A stretch of 64,000 nucleotides of DNA from Diadophis punctatus similis. Lineage: Eukaryota > Chordata > Lepidosauria > Squamata > Dipsadidae. The notes beneath the pieces were generated by a model, which saw nothing but the letters and a program-made list of their open reading frames with translations, did not search any database and was not told where the DNA came from. The DNA lies in NCBI GenBank assembly GCA_023053685.1, contig JALIGW010000016.1:12592280-12656279 (forward strand), given 5' to 3'. The stretch's first letter is position 1. Each line of letters opens with the position of its first letter. Made by a program: the position numbers and the translations under genes. This document shows positions 30,537-43,604 of this stretch, one piece after another.

Positions 30537-31999
30537 CTTGGAAAGAAAGACAAATAAATAGTTTAATAAATTTCAAGAAGATATGGGCAGCTGAAAGGAA
30601 AATTTGAGGCAATTAATGGGTTCACTTTTAATTTGGCTTTCAGTTTAGAAATTTGCATAACATTCCTATACAAAATATTTAGATGCATGGGTATTTTCTA
30701 GAATACAATTTTTTTTTAGAAAACATTTTGTATTTTTATTTCCAATACACATTTTTTTCAGCATATTTTCTCCTGGTGTACCCATATTTCTGAGATGCAA
30801 ACTGTATCTCAGAAATATTGTGTAATGTTGTGAAAAGTATGAAACTTTAGCATGATTATGCATTCAATCATTCTCTTGTACATTTGGTCAGCCTAAGTAG
30901 TTTTATCTTAATTCTGATATTCTTTCTTCGTTTCTTATTCATCCTATATTCAGAAACCACATATAGGTATTTGTTTCTCTATCTGGCTATCAGAATGTGT
31001 TGATTAATTAAACTGGGAAAACATCAAAAGAAATTTAATCACTTGTCTCTAGTGCCATAATTATGTACCATAATTGCAATTTGTCCTGCCTCTTGCAGCT
31101 CCATTTGTTTATTATTTATTTGGCAATCCTATTTACTGATTTCATTCCTCGTTGGGATTCCTTAGCATTCTTTCATTATTGGTAATGCAGATCTTGAAGC
31201 AGTGGTACATGTTTTTCTATTTATTTATTTATTCTATTTATTTCTATTTATTATATTTATTTATATGCCCACTTGTACTTTTTGTGTACAATGCCTGAAA
31301 AGTGTCAGGCTACGTAAGTGAATAATAGGAAGGTGTTGTGGTTGCACTCATGTAAGTTCTGAAGGACATCTTCCAAATCATTTCTGACTCATTTCTGTCA
31401 GGTGTGATGTATTAGAAATGCTGATTTATTGCTAAAACTCTAGGCCCAGGAATCTTCTCAACTAATGATTGGCACAAGCTTGGAGTTTGATGAGGATCAA
31501 TGACACTCAAGGGGGAGTTGGACTTACTTATGACTACGTAGGGATTCTAGGCTGATCCCCCTTTTCACATCACCCTCAGGTTCTTTCTTCTACAAATGCA
31601 CATCCCTAGAATTTGACATATTAAATCTTCCACAAGTTTAAAGCACTAATTTTATACCTTGGATTCTGGCATTGCCTGTTTTTGGAGGCCAGCTCTCACT
31701 GCCAACACAGTATGGCTGTATGGCTCTTGCAATTGCAGAAAATTGTGCCAAATGCAGAATGTTCATTGGTAAAATTATTGTGAATGCTCAAGGGATGATC
31801 AAGGGTTAATCTAGGAATGATTCCTGGGCCTAGGAATAAACTAGGAAGGTAAATGACATCTGCTAGATCTTTTTTAAACATCCACATATTGATCATACTT
31901 TGTATACAATGCTTTTAGCATAAGGTAGATGTTCAATAATCTATAATGTAAATTATATACTGAAAAGTAATATTCATAAAAGTCTACATAGAAGACCAA

Positions 32000-32155
32000 C
32001 TGAGTTATTTTATTATTTTATTTTATATGATTCTTTTATTAGTTTTATTGTTTTTTAATATGTTTTTATATTTTTGTAAGCTGCCTTGAGTCACCATGTG
32101 CGAATAGGCGGCAATATAAATCTCTAAAATAAATAAATAAATAAAAATAAACTCA
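32000..32155 (+). mobile_element. L2-like LINE 3' tail
   Basis: TTTTGTAAGCTGCCTTGAGTC then AGGCGGCAATATAAATC and (AAAT)n, the typical end of reptilian L2-type LINEs. No coding part remains. Confidence 0.65.
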
Positions 32156-32892
32156 ACATAAACCAAGCCAGTAACACAGTGGAAATCTTGACCAGATATC
32201 TGAAAATTGCAGAAATTGATAGAAAACCTGAAATGGAATCCTAGCAAGCCTACATTGTTGGAAAGTACAGAAATGACTTGATTTTTCTGCTCCAGTGGTG
32301 ACTCTGGGTGGGATAGCAATCTCCTTTAAAGGAGCAGGACTGCAACCTAGGGATGTACTTAGCCTCATGCCTACTTTGAGTCTATGGGTAATGTCTATGA
32401 GTAATGGGTAATGAGTCTATGGGTAATGTCTATGAGTAATGTAATGAGTAATGGGTAATGTGTCTATGGGTAATGTCTATTAGCCTCTTGTCTACTTTGA
32501 GTCTATGGTAATGGAGGTTTTACTCATCTCTAGCTGGTACACCAATCACAGCCTTACTCAGAGAAAGAAGTTCTGGCACCCGTAACCTGCAACCCTATCA
32601 ACTCTTGTACAAAGGGTTGCAATGTTCTTTACGCAGAACTGCTGTTGAAGCTACAGTTAGCACAAAATACAACAGCCCACTTACTGGTGGATGAGAACTG
32701 CTTTTTGTACATAAAACCTGTGCAAAAAAACAACAACCTTGCACATAAAAGCTGTAGTTTCTAATTACAGTATATGCTAGAAAATTGAAAATGTGGTATA
32801 TTTTACTAGAAAACTCTATATGGCTGGAGACCCAGATGTCTGGAATTCCATCTATGTTAGGGAGAACTGCCAGTCCGGTATGTACATCATTT

Positions 32893-33096
32893 CAGAGGTG
32901 GATTCCTACCGGTTCGGACCAGTTCTATAGACAGGTAGTAACTTGGCAGCCTGAGTCGCTGGAACCGGCAGCGACCCAGGCCTGCCATGCCCCCGAGCCA
33001 GTTCTCTCTTGTTTTTTTTTAAGCACTGCACATGCGCGCGCCCCTGTGCGTGTCCCTGAGCGAACTAGCAGCGGGAGAATCCAGAACCCACCCCTG
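32893..33096. mobile_element. hAT-like hairpin MITE
   Basis: 204 bp with ends CAGAGGTGGATTCC and GAACCCACCCCTG, flanked by CATCATTT and CATTATTT. It includes ACCGGTTCGGACCAGTTCTA and GCGACCCAGGCCTGCCATGC. Same subfamily as the truncated copy at 39436. Confidence 0.82.
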
Positions 33097-33737
33097 CATT
33101 ATTTGATTAGATCCTATACAGGATTGGCTAAAAGAGGGTTGGCAACATGAATGTTTAAATAAATAAATAATAAATAAATCATATGTAGGGTTACTGACAG
33201 TTCCCCTGTTACGTTAGCTTCAGGGAAGAATTAGAAATAAGTTCCTTTTTAGTTGCAGCACTACTCTCTGGAATAATTTTCTGTAAGAGATTACTATCAC
33301 TTCTTCTCTCTTCATGAGATTTAAGAAGTCTTGAAAACAGACTTGTGTGAAAGAATTTTTAAAGGTTAAAATAATAATTCAGGAATTTTTAATAATATAA
33401 TTTAAATGTGCTATATTGTTTTATCGAATGCTTTTATCGTGTCACTGTCTCTTGTAAACTGCCAGGAATCCTAAGGGAGTAAGGCAATATAGAAACAAAA
33501 CAAATTAACCAATAAAGGTCAACACCTGAACAGCAGATCTATGAATTGATTACCCTTCAAATTATTTATCTGAGATATAATGCTCCAGATCTTAAAAAAA
33601 AAAATCCTTCTTCCACAACAAATGATGGTGAATTTCATATTATTAACCTGCAGTTAAAAAAAATAAAATAAAATGCACTTTACTTTACTTTACATAGATG
33701 GTCCTTAATTCTAGTCTTTCTATCAGACGAATAAATG

Positions 33738-33852
<115 letters not shown>

Positions 33853-34244
33853 ATTGAATCTTCATCATCAAACTGGACATAATAAATAGTGGAAGCAGGA
33901 GGAATGGATCAATTAAGCATGCTAGTTTTGGAGAAAAAAAATAGTTGATTTTGCAGTGAATAGGAACCAATCCAGTTTTCACAGTCTGAACCAATATTCA
34001 AACTGGAGTAACATTCTTAACAATGCAGACAAAAATTAGCACCATTGGGGAAAGTTTACACAAAAATGTACATTAGGGAAAACAGTGCTTTGTGCAAGAA
34101 TACATACAATGACAATTGCTTCAGTTTGTGAAATGCATGTTTAGAAAAAAGACAGGTACATAAATGAATAGATTTAAGATAATTTTAGAACGGAATCTTT
34201 TAAAACAAGACCTGGAATGGGTTTTAGCTAAAAAAAACAGAATA

Positions 34245-34558
34245 CATGTAATCCTTGACATAGGACCACAACTGAGCCCCAAATTTCCATCGCTAAGCAA
34301 GACAGTTGTTAATTGAGTTTTGCCCCATTTTATGACCTTTCTTGCCACAATTTTTGAGCGAATCACTGCAGTTGTTACGTTAGTTAACACAAGTTGTAAA
34401 GCGAATTTGGCTTCCCCGTGAACTTTGCTTGTCAGAAAGTCGCAAAACGGGATAACGTGACCCTGGGATACTGCAACATCATAAACAACAAGAGAGTTGC
34501 CATATGTCTGAATTTTGATCGCATGACCATGGGGATAAGTTCATTTTTTTCAGTGCTG
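34245..34558. mobile_element. pogo/Tigger-like element, right end missing
   Basis: Same family as 29835: ATCGCTAAGCAAGACAGTTG, TTTTGCCCCATTTTATGACC, GCTTGTCAGAAAGTCGC, GACCATGGGGATAAG. It stops at 34558, where a CR1 copy begins. Confidence 0.55.
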
Positions 34559-34561
34559 CTG

Positions 34562-35030
34562 AATTCCAACATCTTCTTAAAAACTTCCAGTGTTGGAGCA
34601 TTCACAACTTCTGGAGGCAACTTGTTCCACTGATTAATTGTTCTGTCAAGAAATTTCTCCTTAGTTCTAAGTTGCTTCTCTCCTTGATTAGTTTCCACCC
34701 ATTGCTTCGTGTTCTACCCTCAGGTGCTTTGGAGAATAGTTTGACTCCCTCTTCTTTGTGGCAACCCCTGAGATATTGGAACACTGCTATCATGTCTCCC
34801 CTGGTCCTTCTTTTCATTAAACTAGACATACCCAGTTCCTGCAACCGTTCTTCGTATGTTTTAGCCTCCAGTCCCCTAATCATCTTTGTTGCTCTTCTCT
34901 GCACTCTTTTTAGAGTCTCAACATCCTTTTTACATCGTGGTGACCAAAACTGAATGCAGTATTCCAAGTGTGGCCTTACCAAGGCATTATAAAGTGGTAT
35001 TAACACTTTACGTGATCTTGATTCTATCCC
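34562..35030 (-). mobile_element. CR1 LINE 3' region
   Basis: Minus-strand CR1 fragment with antisense [18 protein letters not shown] and [17 protein letters not shown]. It is close in sequence to the copy at 22025-22586. The true 3' end is missing: it abuts a pogo-like fragment at 34560. Its 5' end lies about 100 bp downstream of the CNTN5 exon at 35137. Confidence 0.88.
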
Positions 35031-35136
35031 TCTTTAAATTAAATTAATTTAATTTACATTAAAGGTTGTAAATTTAGGACTACTGTACACTGACAAAATA
35101 GGCGGCTCAGCTCCATTGCTAAAACATGTTAGCTAC

Positions 35137-35260
35137 CTGTAGGTTGGGGCAGGATTTCCTCTGGCTTGACAACTGAGAGACACTCTCTTCTCCTCTGAAT
35201 CCATGGGGAAGATCACGTGGTCAGGTTCTTGAATAAACATCGGCCCATAATCGACACCCT
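35137..35260 (-). CDS. CNTN5: CNTN5 exon, first half of Ig domain 1
   Basis: This is a 124-nt minus-strand exon with acceptor TTTTTGTCTTCATAG and donor GTAGCT. Its first two bases complete the Glu codon opened by the exon at 45711, and its last two bases open an Arg codon completed by the exon at 30536. The peptide begins [19 protein letters not shown] and contains the first Ig cysteine in [11 protein letters not shown]. The GP.F.QEP..VIFP pattern with C.ARGNP is typical of contactin Ig1 and closest, from memory, to contactin-5. The intron to the preceding exon is about 10.45 kb and to the next about 4.6 kb. It is too short to stand out as an open frame and was found by looking for splice-compatible sequence. 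Confidence 0.93.
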
Positions 35261-36169
35261 CTATGAAGACAAAAAGGAACATCTCCTTCAGAAGTTACTA
35301 GTGAAAGTTCTTGCTCAGAGCTATGAATTGTGAGTCTGGTTCAGTACAAATTTTTGAAATTTTTGTGATCTATTTCAGAAACAATTCATTCTCTTCTCAA
35401 TCATCAAGTGATATAAATATAGATGTATCTAGAGTTGTCAAATACTCAGAAGGCCCTTTAGGTCAGGTTTTATTGGTATGCTACCTATACATGCCAAGAT
35501 GTAGTATAGCTCTAGTAGCACCACACACATACCCAGAGATATACTTTGTAGCCCCACCATTTGAGTCATTGCTGTAATATGCCACCCAGAGTAACCCATA
35601 TTTGTGCTGAATGGCTATATACTTAGACTTTGACTAAGAATAACTTTATTGTCACTTTGAATGTATACTAATCAGCATACATTAAAATGAAATTTCGTTG
35701 CATGCAGCTCTCAAAGGGTCACCACCTCCAATATACACTACATAAACATGACTAAATAAATAAATAAATACAAAATTATGCATATACCTACATATATTAT
35801 ATGACACAGAGTAACAACACAGTCTAGTTTGGATGTATACATGTACATGGCAAGAAAAACGAATCTTGCAAGTTTACCAGATGGATGGCATAGGGGACAA
35901 AGCTGTTACAGAATTTGGTAGTCCTGCTAGAAATACTTCAAAACCTCCTCCCAGAGGGGAGCCACAGAAACAGACCGTGAAGTGGGGGTGTGGGGTCTCT
36001 AACAATGCTTTGAACTCTAAGCACATAGCACTTATAAGCTTATATAAATTTGTTCAATAAATAAAATAAATAAATGGAAGCTTCTGGCAATCTAAATTCA
36101 AGATGGTGCCTCAACTCAGAACGCCAAGTCATTCAATCTTGATGCCTCAAACTGAAGTGGAAAAGCAGG

Positions 36170-36738
36170 CACTTCAACATGATTGGAGACTGCAATTGGT
36201 GCAAAATGCAGCTGCGCGAGCTTTAGTGGGGATATCAAGATATACCCACATAACACCTGTTCTTCGCCAGCTGGTTGCCCATTAGTCTACGGACACAATT
36301 TAAGATGTTGGTTATGACCTTTAAAGCCCTACATGGCTCAGGACAAGACTACCTTCGGGACCGCATCCTGCCACATACCTCCCTGCGACCGGTTAGATCC
36401 CACAGAATTGGTCTCCTCCAGTTCCCATCAACCAAGCAATGTCGGTTGGCGGGACCACGGGGGAGAGCTTTCTCTGTGGGAGCTCCCTTCCTTTGGAACC
36501 AACTACTGCTGGAGATCCGGACTGTCCCCACCCTACTGGTCTTCCATAAAGCTGTTAAAACCTGGCTCTTCCAGCAGGCGTATGAATGATGAGAAATGGT
36601 TTTTTTAATTTTTATATGCATTTTAACTGTTTTTAATTGCTATTTTAAAACTGATTGTTCATCTTTCTGTTGTACGCCGCCCTGAGTCCCCAGGGAGATG
36701 GGTGGCCTATAAGATTGAACAAAATAAATAAATAAATA
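36170..36738 (+). mobile_element. L2-type LINE 3' end
   Basis: Plus-strand L2 tail with RLQLVQNAAARALVGISRYTH, a frame break near 36270, then LRDRILPHTSLRPVRSHRIG and GRAFSVGAPFLWNQL. The 3' UTR word GTACGCCGCCCTGAGTCCCC is followed by (AAAT)n. Truncated at the 5' end. Confidence 0.88.
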
Positions 36739-36789
36739 AATAAAATGATTGAAAGACACATGAACAAAAGTTATTTTCGGCATCCAAAC

Positions 36790-37022
36790 CAGGGGTGAAA
36801 TGCTACCGGTTCGGCCCGGTTCGGGGATACTGGTAGCGGTGGCTGCCAGTGGTTCAGAGAACTGGTAGTGGCGGCAGCGCAAGGCTCTGCCCATCCACCC
36901 GGATGTCGCTGTTTTCTTTTTTTTAGTCCTCTGCGCACGTGCAAAGCCTTCTGCGCATGCACAGAGGGTGAAAAAGTGCGCGCTTCCGAACCGGTAGGGA
37001 AGGTAAGTAGATTTCACTGCTG
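36790..37022. mobile_element. hAT-like hairpin MITE, GGTGAAATGCTACC family
   Basis: 233 bp with ends CAGGGGTGAAATGCTACC and GTAGATTTCACTGCTG, flanked by ATCCAAAC and ACCCAAAC. The interior is inverted around CTTCTGCGCATGCACAGAGG. It lies about 50 bp downstream of the (AAAT)n tail of an L2 copy. Confidence 0.82.
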
Positions 37023-37821
37023 ACCCAAACTGATCTTGAGTAGCCAATCCTATCCAAAATTTGAAACAAAAGTACCTCTTTGATTGCTTTCAAAAAGTTA
37101 CTTCCAACAAAACGTCATGGAACAGATTTTATTAATTTCAAAGGTCAGTGTGGGAAAATTTACAGGATCCATTTTAGAGGTTATCAATCTTTTCCCCACA
37201 CCCCTTGGACTTCAGATTTAATGTTCTATCAATGTTCGTGTTTTCAGAGGCCAGTTATTAAGGGGACTTTGTCAGCCTTACTCACGGTTCTCAAAATCAA
37301 TCACAGCTAATTTTCAAAGACGAAATAAGTACTTGAATTACTTATTAAGCTAAACTGCCTGGTTAATCCAAATGTGTGCCTGGCCATGTTATTCATCATT
37401 TAACTCTTTAACTAAGTCTACCATCCATTCTAAGTGAAATATGGCTTTCCCATAAACCAAGGAAAGGTACACTGTATAAAATACAGGACTGGGGATGCTG
37501 AAGTGGAAGAAAATTGCTGTTTAAGTAAGATAGAAGTACAATATATGTATAAACAGGTAGAGTTCTATCTTACATATCAAATGACTTTCTAGTTTAAATT
37601 AGCACTTTGCAGGGAAAAAAAGATTGTCTTCTATTTTCCCCCCTCTTTGGTTTGAAAGACAATATGCTTTCATGATGCACTTCAAATATATTTCAAAGAA
37701 AACATGATTGGTGAGTATCTTTTGCTTATTTAATTAAGAAATGGGCAGAAGTTGAATATCTGCTTCATGTCTTTTATTGTATATGCATCTCTCTAGCGGT
37801 CTTAGGAGTATTCATGTAGGG

Positions 37822-38044
37822 CAGTGGTTCCCAATGTGGGGCCCACACTCCACAGGGGGGCAATTTGATTTTTAATGGGGGCAATTGGAACCTTGTTTAA
37901 ACCAAGTCAATGGCTTTTTAGGCTCCCTCCGCGTGACTAGGAGTTCACTTTTTGAATAGTAAGAATTCTATGTCACAGTGGGGGGCATCAGGATTTTAGA
38001 GATGCTTAGGTGGGGCATGGCCAAAAAAAGGTTGGGAACCACTG
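37822..38044. mobile_element. hAT-like MITE
   Basis: 223 bp with ends CAGTGGTTCCCAATGTGGGG and GGTTGGGAACCACTG, flanked by exact ATGTAGGG duplications (37814-37821, 38045-38052). It has GGGGGCAATTTGATTTTTAA but no coding sequence. Confidence 0.88.
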
Positions 38045-38149
38045 ATGTAGGGGGGTTACAAAAACATGATGATGGCCCTGGAAATTTTAAATTTGTGGCA
38101 TATATTTTGATTGCATGAAAATGTCTATGGAGATTCTCAGTCATCTAGG

Positions 38150-38335
38150 TCATGGTTGTCCCAAAGGTGCTTTTTCAAGAGACAACTGGACTTTCTGTTT
38201 TTTCTCTGAAGACGTTTCGCTTCTCATCTAAGAAGCTTATTCAGCTCTTCAGAGCTTCTTGGATGAGAAGTGAAACATCTTCAAAGAAAAACCAGAAAGT
38301 CCAATTGCCTCTTGAAAAAGCACCTTTGGGACATG
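38150..38335. repeat. Foldback palindromic repeat
   Basis: About 185 bp. The left arm TGTCCCAAAGGTGCTTTTTC...CTGGACTTTCTG pairs with the right arm CAGAAAGTCCAATTGCC...GAAAAAGCACCTTTGGGACA. The loop side holds a second inverted pair, GAAGACGTTTCGCTTCTCAT and ATGAGAAGTGAAACATCTTC. Probably a MITE. Its terminal duplications are not clear, so the superfamily is open. Confidence 0.7.
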
Positions 38336-39435
38336 ATGGCATGGAACTGTGATAATGAAAGAAGTATCTGCAGGAAGAGTCAAGAAAGGCAATAATTAAT
38401 TTAATTTAATTTAATTAAAAGTTCTTATAGGCCGCCCAATCCCGTAGGACTCAGGCATCTAGAACCATCAAAGACATATGGCATCTAGAACCATCAAAGA
38501 CCTTTCTCCTTTTTTTTTAACTTGTTTTGAATGTGCAATAGCAACCATGTTAACTTTTGACACTCCTACGGACACCCCTATCTGTGAGGAAGTTTGAACT
38601 ATAAGAACGACTAACTCAAAGTAACCAGCCAGTTTCCAATTAACCAATATATGCAATGCAGGGCAGCAGCTTTTTATTTGCTGGTGAAAATGTCACCCAT
38701 TGATTTTCTGCTTGTCATGATCCAGCCAGAAGAAAAAGAAATTGAAAATGTTAGCTTCCTGGAAATTAGTTAAAGGACTTGTAGCTTTTTGCATAAACAC
38801 TGCTCTACATAAATAAATGACAGAATAATTTGCTTTGTGTCTTTCAGTTCCTAATCCCCATGATTGAATGCTCTTAAACAAACCAGTGATTTTCATCTGC
38901 TAATTTAAAAGCTTTTTTGCACGCACAAAAAACACACACACACTTTGGTGCCTAAACATTGGCATGACTTGGTCCTTCTCAATAGACATAATGATTCAGA
39001 TCAATCCTTGTCAATTTGGTTTCTCAGAGGAGCCCAAAAGGGATTCCTAGCAAATCACATATGTGACTATTGGCAATCTATCTCTGGGAGATTTATCTGA
39101 ACACATCTGTGGATATTTATTTTTCATTACATTTCTACACCACCCAACTTCAAAAGATCAGAGTGGTTTGCAGTAGATAAAGACAGCACTGCCAGTAGAA
39201 TATATAATTATGCCCCCCCAAAAAACAACCAAGTAAAAAGCATTACATCGTTTGTTTTTTAAAAAAATTGCTGACATTTTAGTTAGCAAAGATTTCCAGA
39301 AAATAAATGCCACTGTGTTCACTGGGGTTCATATCATGTAAATTGGTAGAGACCAGTAGTGAGGCTTTTGACACATTCCAAGCCCCAGGCTAGAGTACAC
39401 AGCCAAGTTTCTAAAGCCTTATGAAAGAGTTGGGG

Positions 39436-39597
39436 CAGAGGTGGGTTCCTCCCGGTTCGGACTGGTTCTATAGAACCGGTAGTAACTTGGCGGCCTGGGT
39501 CGCTGGAACCGGCAGCGACCCAGGCCTGCCACGCCCCTGAGCTGGTTCTCCCAGTGCTGCTATAGGCGCTGCCGTAGGCGCCGCCATCTTGTTTTAT
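39436..39597. mobile_element. hAT-like hairpin MITE, 3'-truncated
   Basis: Left end CAGAGGTGGGTTCCTCCC followed by GAACCGGTAGTAACTTGGCG and GCGACCCAGGCCTGCCACGC, as at 32893. The right terminal repeat is absent. Confidence 0.7.
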
Positions 39598-40734
39598 TCC
39601 TAAAGAAAGAATTAGATTATTATTCACACTGGTAGTAGCCAGATTACTATTTTGTCTAATTGTTAATCTAGAGGTCCTTAAAGATGTGCCTGGCATTTTA
39701 AAACACAAGCAAAGAAAACAGGTAAAGCAGGATTGATAACTAATCAGGAAGCAAAAAAAATAGCTCAGCAAAAAAAACAAAAAACAAAAAACCAAGAATG
39801 GTTGGATGGTTCAGTGCTGAGAGCTGCATAATCCATAGTTCTAAATTCCCAAAGGTCAAAATTCTCTAACCTGACTCCAGACAAAGTTGTGTTTTCTAAC
39901 TTTAGTTATAATTTGTAAGCAAGAACATAAAATGGGAGGAGAAATTAATAGGTTATAACGAATCATGACAAGGATGCTGATACATAATAAATCAATGACT
40001 TTCCTTAACAAAGACAGATCTATTGAGAAATAAATGCAGACAAGCATATGTTATCACTTAATACCATTAATTTCCCAAGGGCAGTATTACTTTTTGCCTG
40101 CTTTTCATCAAGATTTTAGTAACACCTGTCAATTGTCAGCCTCCTCCCTTTCTGAACTTCAACTTTCTTACAAATTCTAAATTGCAATACATGTCATCAA
40201 GCTATAGCAGTATTTCTCAATCTTGACAGCTTAATGATATGTGAATTTCGATTGCCTGCAATATCTATTCTTTTCATATAAAAATTAAATATATTCATTT
40301 AAAATATGTGACTTTCCCTAATGTTTCCAAATAGTCTTACAAGACTTAATAAACAGTATTCTGTATTAATTTGTTCACATGTATATTGATTTTTTTGCAT
40401 GATTTCCTTAACTGCTTTTATCTCGTACATTTAGAGTATACATATATATATTTTACATATATAAACATATATAGAGTTAAATGTTTGAATTTTTTTTTGT
40501 AGTTACAGAAACTGCAAGTGGTGTGGATGACTTAAGACCTCTTTGCATTGTGTGGATCTCTTAATTTTTTTGTACCCGTCCAGTTTTGTTAATTTTTGAC
40601 ATCTTTTACTCCTTTATTTTGATTATTATGATACTTATTTCCTTGTCCTTAGCAGTTTCTTACTGTGATCTGTCCAAGGGCATTAAGAGTTAAGTGATAT
40701 TTAAGTAAATAAATATAGCATGTATGTACACAAA

Positions 40735-40790
40735 CACACACATCCACATACCCACACACACACACACACACAAACACACACATACACTTT
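40735..40790. repeat. (CA)n microsatellite, interrupted
   Basis: ACACACA blocks broken by TCC, TACC and TAC units. Confidence 0.9.
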
Positions 40791-41488
40791 CTACAACAAC
40801 ATCTACAGTCTGGAATGTTCTCCGATGACTTACGACCTTCAATGGATGAAATGCTTGTTTCATTTTTCCTTTCCTTCATGCTTTTTAAAGTATAGGTTTC
40901 TTTACTGTATAAATATATATTTAATTTACTGTTTTGTTCTTTATTCAAAACACCGTGAACTGCTTCGTTGCTACTGAAGAAGAAGAAGCTGGATATAAAT
41001 ATTCAAAAATAATAAATAAAACATTCGTGTAAAAAAGCCCCAATATGTTGCAATACAATTTTCTTTTTACTGGAAATCTGTTTTAATATAACTGTTCAAC
41101 TTATCACATTTGTTGGCCTTGCAGAGAATATACACAGGCTGTTGTTGTTTTTTCCAAAGGGGGAAATTCTACTATGTACTGAAAGGACCTTGTTGTTGTT
41201 AACAGACAACTGGATTGACAGCTCAACACCATTGATTTAAATGGCCTATTCTAAGTATGCTGAAGCCTGAACTAAACATAATTCAGTTTCAGAGCCTGCT
41301 GGGAGAAAATCGAGGTAATCAGTTCTGCTGCTACCTCTCTTGGCAACTGGTTGTTCAAACTGCTTTTACTGTTAGATTTGTCTTGAAGCTCCAATGGATT
41401 TTCTTCTTCTTCATGTAACTTAAAAATATTGTTCTGTGTTCTGCATTCTGGAACAGGAGAAAGCACTGTGGGCCTTTTTGTTCTAGGT

Positions 41489-41874
41489 CAGTGTTAGTGA
41501 ATCTTTTCGGCACCAAGTGCCGAAACGGAAGTGCGCGTGCCGGAAACCGGAAAAGCAGCCGCTCAGTGCACATGTGCATGCTGGGAAGATGATCTTCCAG
41601 TTTCCGGCACACAAATGCACACAGGCTAGCTGGTCTTTGTGCATGCATGCATGCCAGAAACCAGAAGACCAGGTGGCCAGTGCGCACATGCGCACCGGAA
41701 ATGGGAAGATCATCTTCCCGGCACACGCATGCGCGCTGGGTGGCTCCTCTTACGGTTTCTGGTGTTCCCACACACATGAAAACCAGCTGGCCGGCCTACT
41801 GGAACCCAGAAGAGCAATGGGTGACGGCTCTGCGTGCCATTTCCGGCACGTGTGCCATAGGTTCGGCATCACGG
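41489..41874. mobile_element. hAT-like MITE, GGCGAACC/GGCACC family
   Basis: 386 bp with left end CAGTGTTAGTGAATC and right end GGTTCGGCATCACGG, flanked by TTCTAGGT and TCCTAGGT. The interior repeats GCCGGAAACCGGAA and GCGCACATGCGCACC-type words. Related by its ends to 61717 and 62987. Confidence 0.8.
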
Positions 41875-42365
41875 TCCTAGGTGACATCTTTCAGGTAAAT
41901 CATAAGAGTGTGTTCTCTCATCCTTACTCAATCTCCTTTGCTCACATATCCAGTTCCCTTCATCTCTGTTCATAGGACTTGTTTCTGATCCCTGAGTCAT
42001 CCTTGTTGCCGTTGTCTGAATATCTGCCTGTTCGCTTCTGGCCCTTTTAAAGCACGATTACCATAACTGAACACAGTCCTTGAGACTGGCTGATTTAATA
42101 GAAAGTGAAGTGCTACGATAGTTCCCCAAAGCAGCTATTATTCATTAATCCGGACATCACTTTTCACTTTTGTATTCATTCTTTGACTATTTGCTTTCAA
42201 TTTACAATTGCTATGTACCAACTTCAGATTATGAGTGTTCATGGTCTTTCAATTAACCTTCATTACTGTGGAAACAGACCTTCTGAATTTATTTCTGAAT
42301 CTATTTTTGCAAATTTCAGGCTAGTGTATATAGACAGCAAATCCAATTAAATTAACAATCGGATT

Positions 42366-42515
42366 ATTTCTTCTTCTTCTTCTTCTTCTTCTTCTTCTTC
42401 TTCTTCTTCTTCTTCTTCTTCTTCTTCTTCTTCTTCTTCTTCTTCTTCTTCTTCCTTCCTTCCTTCCTTCCTTCCTCCTCCTCCTCCTCTTCCTCCTTCT
42501 TCCTTCTTCCTTCTA
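42366..42515. repeat. (TTC)n-(CCTT)n-(CTC)n compound microsatellite
   Basis: About 90 bp of TTC followed by CCTT and CTC blocks. It gives the poly-Lys and poly-Glu antisense frames. Confidence 0.97.
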
Positions 42516-42529
42516 GGATTTTAGCTAAG

Positions 42530-42828
42530 ACACATTTTCTTTCAATTGGATGAAAGCAAACCAAAGCACCTGAGAGTACAACAAGAAGCAATGGGTGGAA
42601 ACTAATCAAGGAGAGAAGCAACTTAGAACTCAGGAGAAATTTCCTGACAGAACAATTAAGCAGTGGAACAACTTTCCTCCAGAAGTTGTGAATGATCCAA
42701 CACTGGAAGTTTTTAAGATGATGTTGGATAACCATTTGTCTGAAGTGGTGTAGGGTTTCCTGACTAAGCAGTGGGTTGGACTAGAAGACCTCCAAGGTCC
42801 CTTCCAACTGTGTTATTCTATTCTAAAG
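42530..42828 (+). mobile_element. CR1 LINE 3' end
   Basis: Plus-strand CR1 3' end with GGTGGAAACTAATCAAGGAG, AGAAGTTGTGAATGATCC and GGACTAGAAGACCTCCAAGG, ending TGTTATTCTATTC. A long (TTC)n array lies upstream. Confidence 0.87.
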
Positions 42829-43604
42829 CAATAGTGCCTTTGATTTAAGACTGAAAACATGAAGCTTGCATCAGTTTTGCAAAAGCTCACTAAAGGGGAC
42901 AAAAATATTTCAATGTTACACTGCGGTTGCAAATGCTTGTGCGTTGTGCGTGAAATTCAGCCAGTTTTCAGACTTCTATCATTCTTGTGGGTGAAAATAG
43001 GTGCAACTGAAAGCTGAAAGATACTCTAGTAGTTTGAGCCTGGGGAAATCTGTTTCTATATTTCATAGAAAAAGATAACAAAATATTTGATTGCACATAG
43101 TAGAACAGACGATAAAACACTCTTTTGATGCAGTGTTGTGGGCTTTTCTGACATCAGTGGTTTTTACTTGATGAAAAGGACTTAAGCAAGAGCCAAGGGT
43201 CATGTACTCCAAGTCCAACAAGGGAGAAAAGATAGACGAGGAGATGTTGCTCTCTAAACTACAAGACTGGAACTGATAGTTTTTAAACCTGATAGTTTTA
43301 AGCTTGATAGAAGCCTTGGAATTAATACCCTTAAAACTCCTGGCTTTACACTCATGAGGGGTTAGGCTTCCTAGACAGATGTCTCTTTGCTTGTCACAGA
43401 GCTTAGCACTGAGAATTACCAGATCTGGGATGGAAAAATCATGTAACCACAACTCAGCAGTTGAAGAGATGTAACAATATTTACTTTAGGGGGGGAAAAC
43501 CCATAAAACGTAGGTGTGTTTATGGGTTTTGATATAAAATAATACTAATACTAAACACTAAACATCTGAATAATTTATTCTACTGTATAGGTTTTTCCCA
43601 CATA

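Noticed and set aside
32390..32480. Short tandem repeats considered as a CRISPR-like or regulatory array
   Set aside because: Imperfect 12-20 bp units without regular spacers in a vertebrate intron; simple tandem duplication explains them.
42364..42735. Frame with poly-Lys/Glu stretches
   Set aside because: It is the antisense of the (TTC)n compound microsatellite and a CR1 tail.
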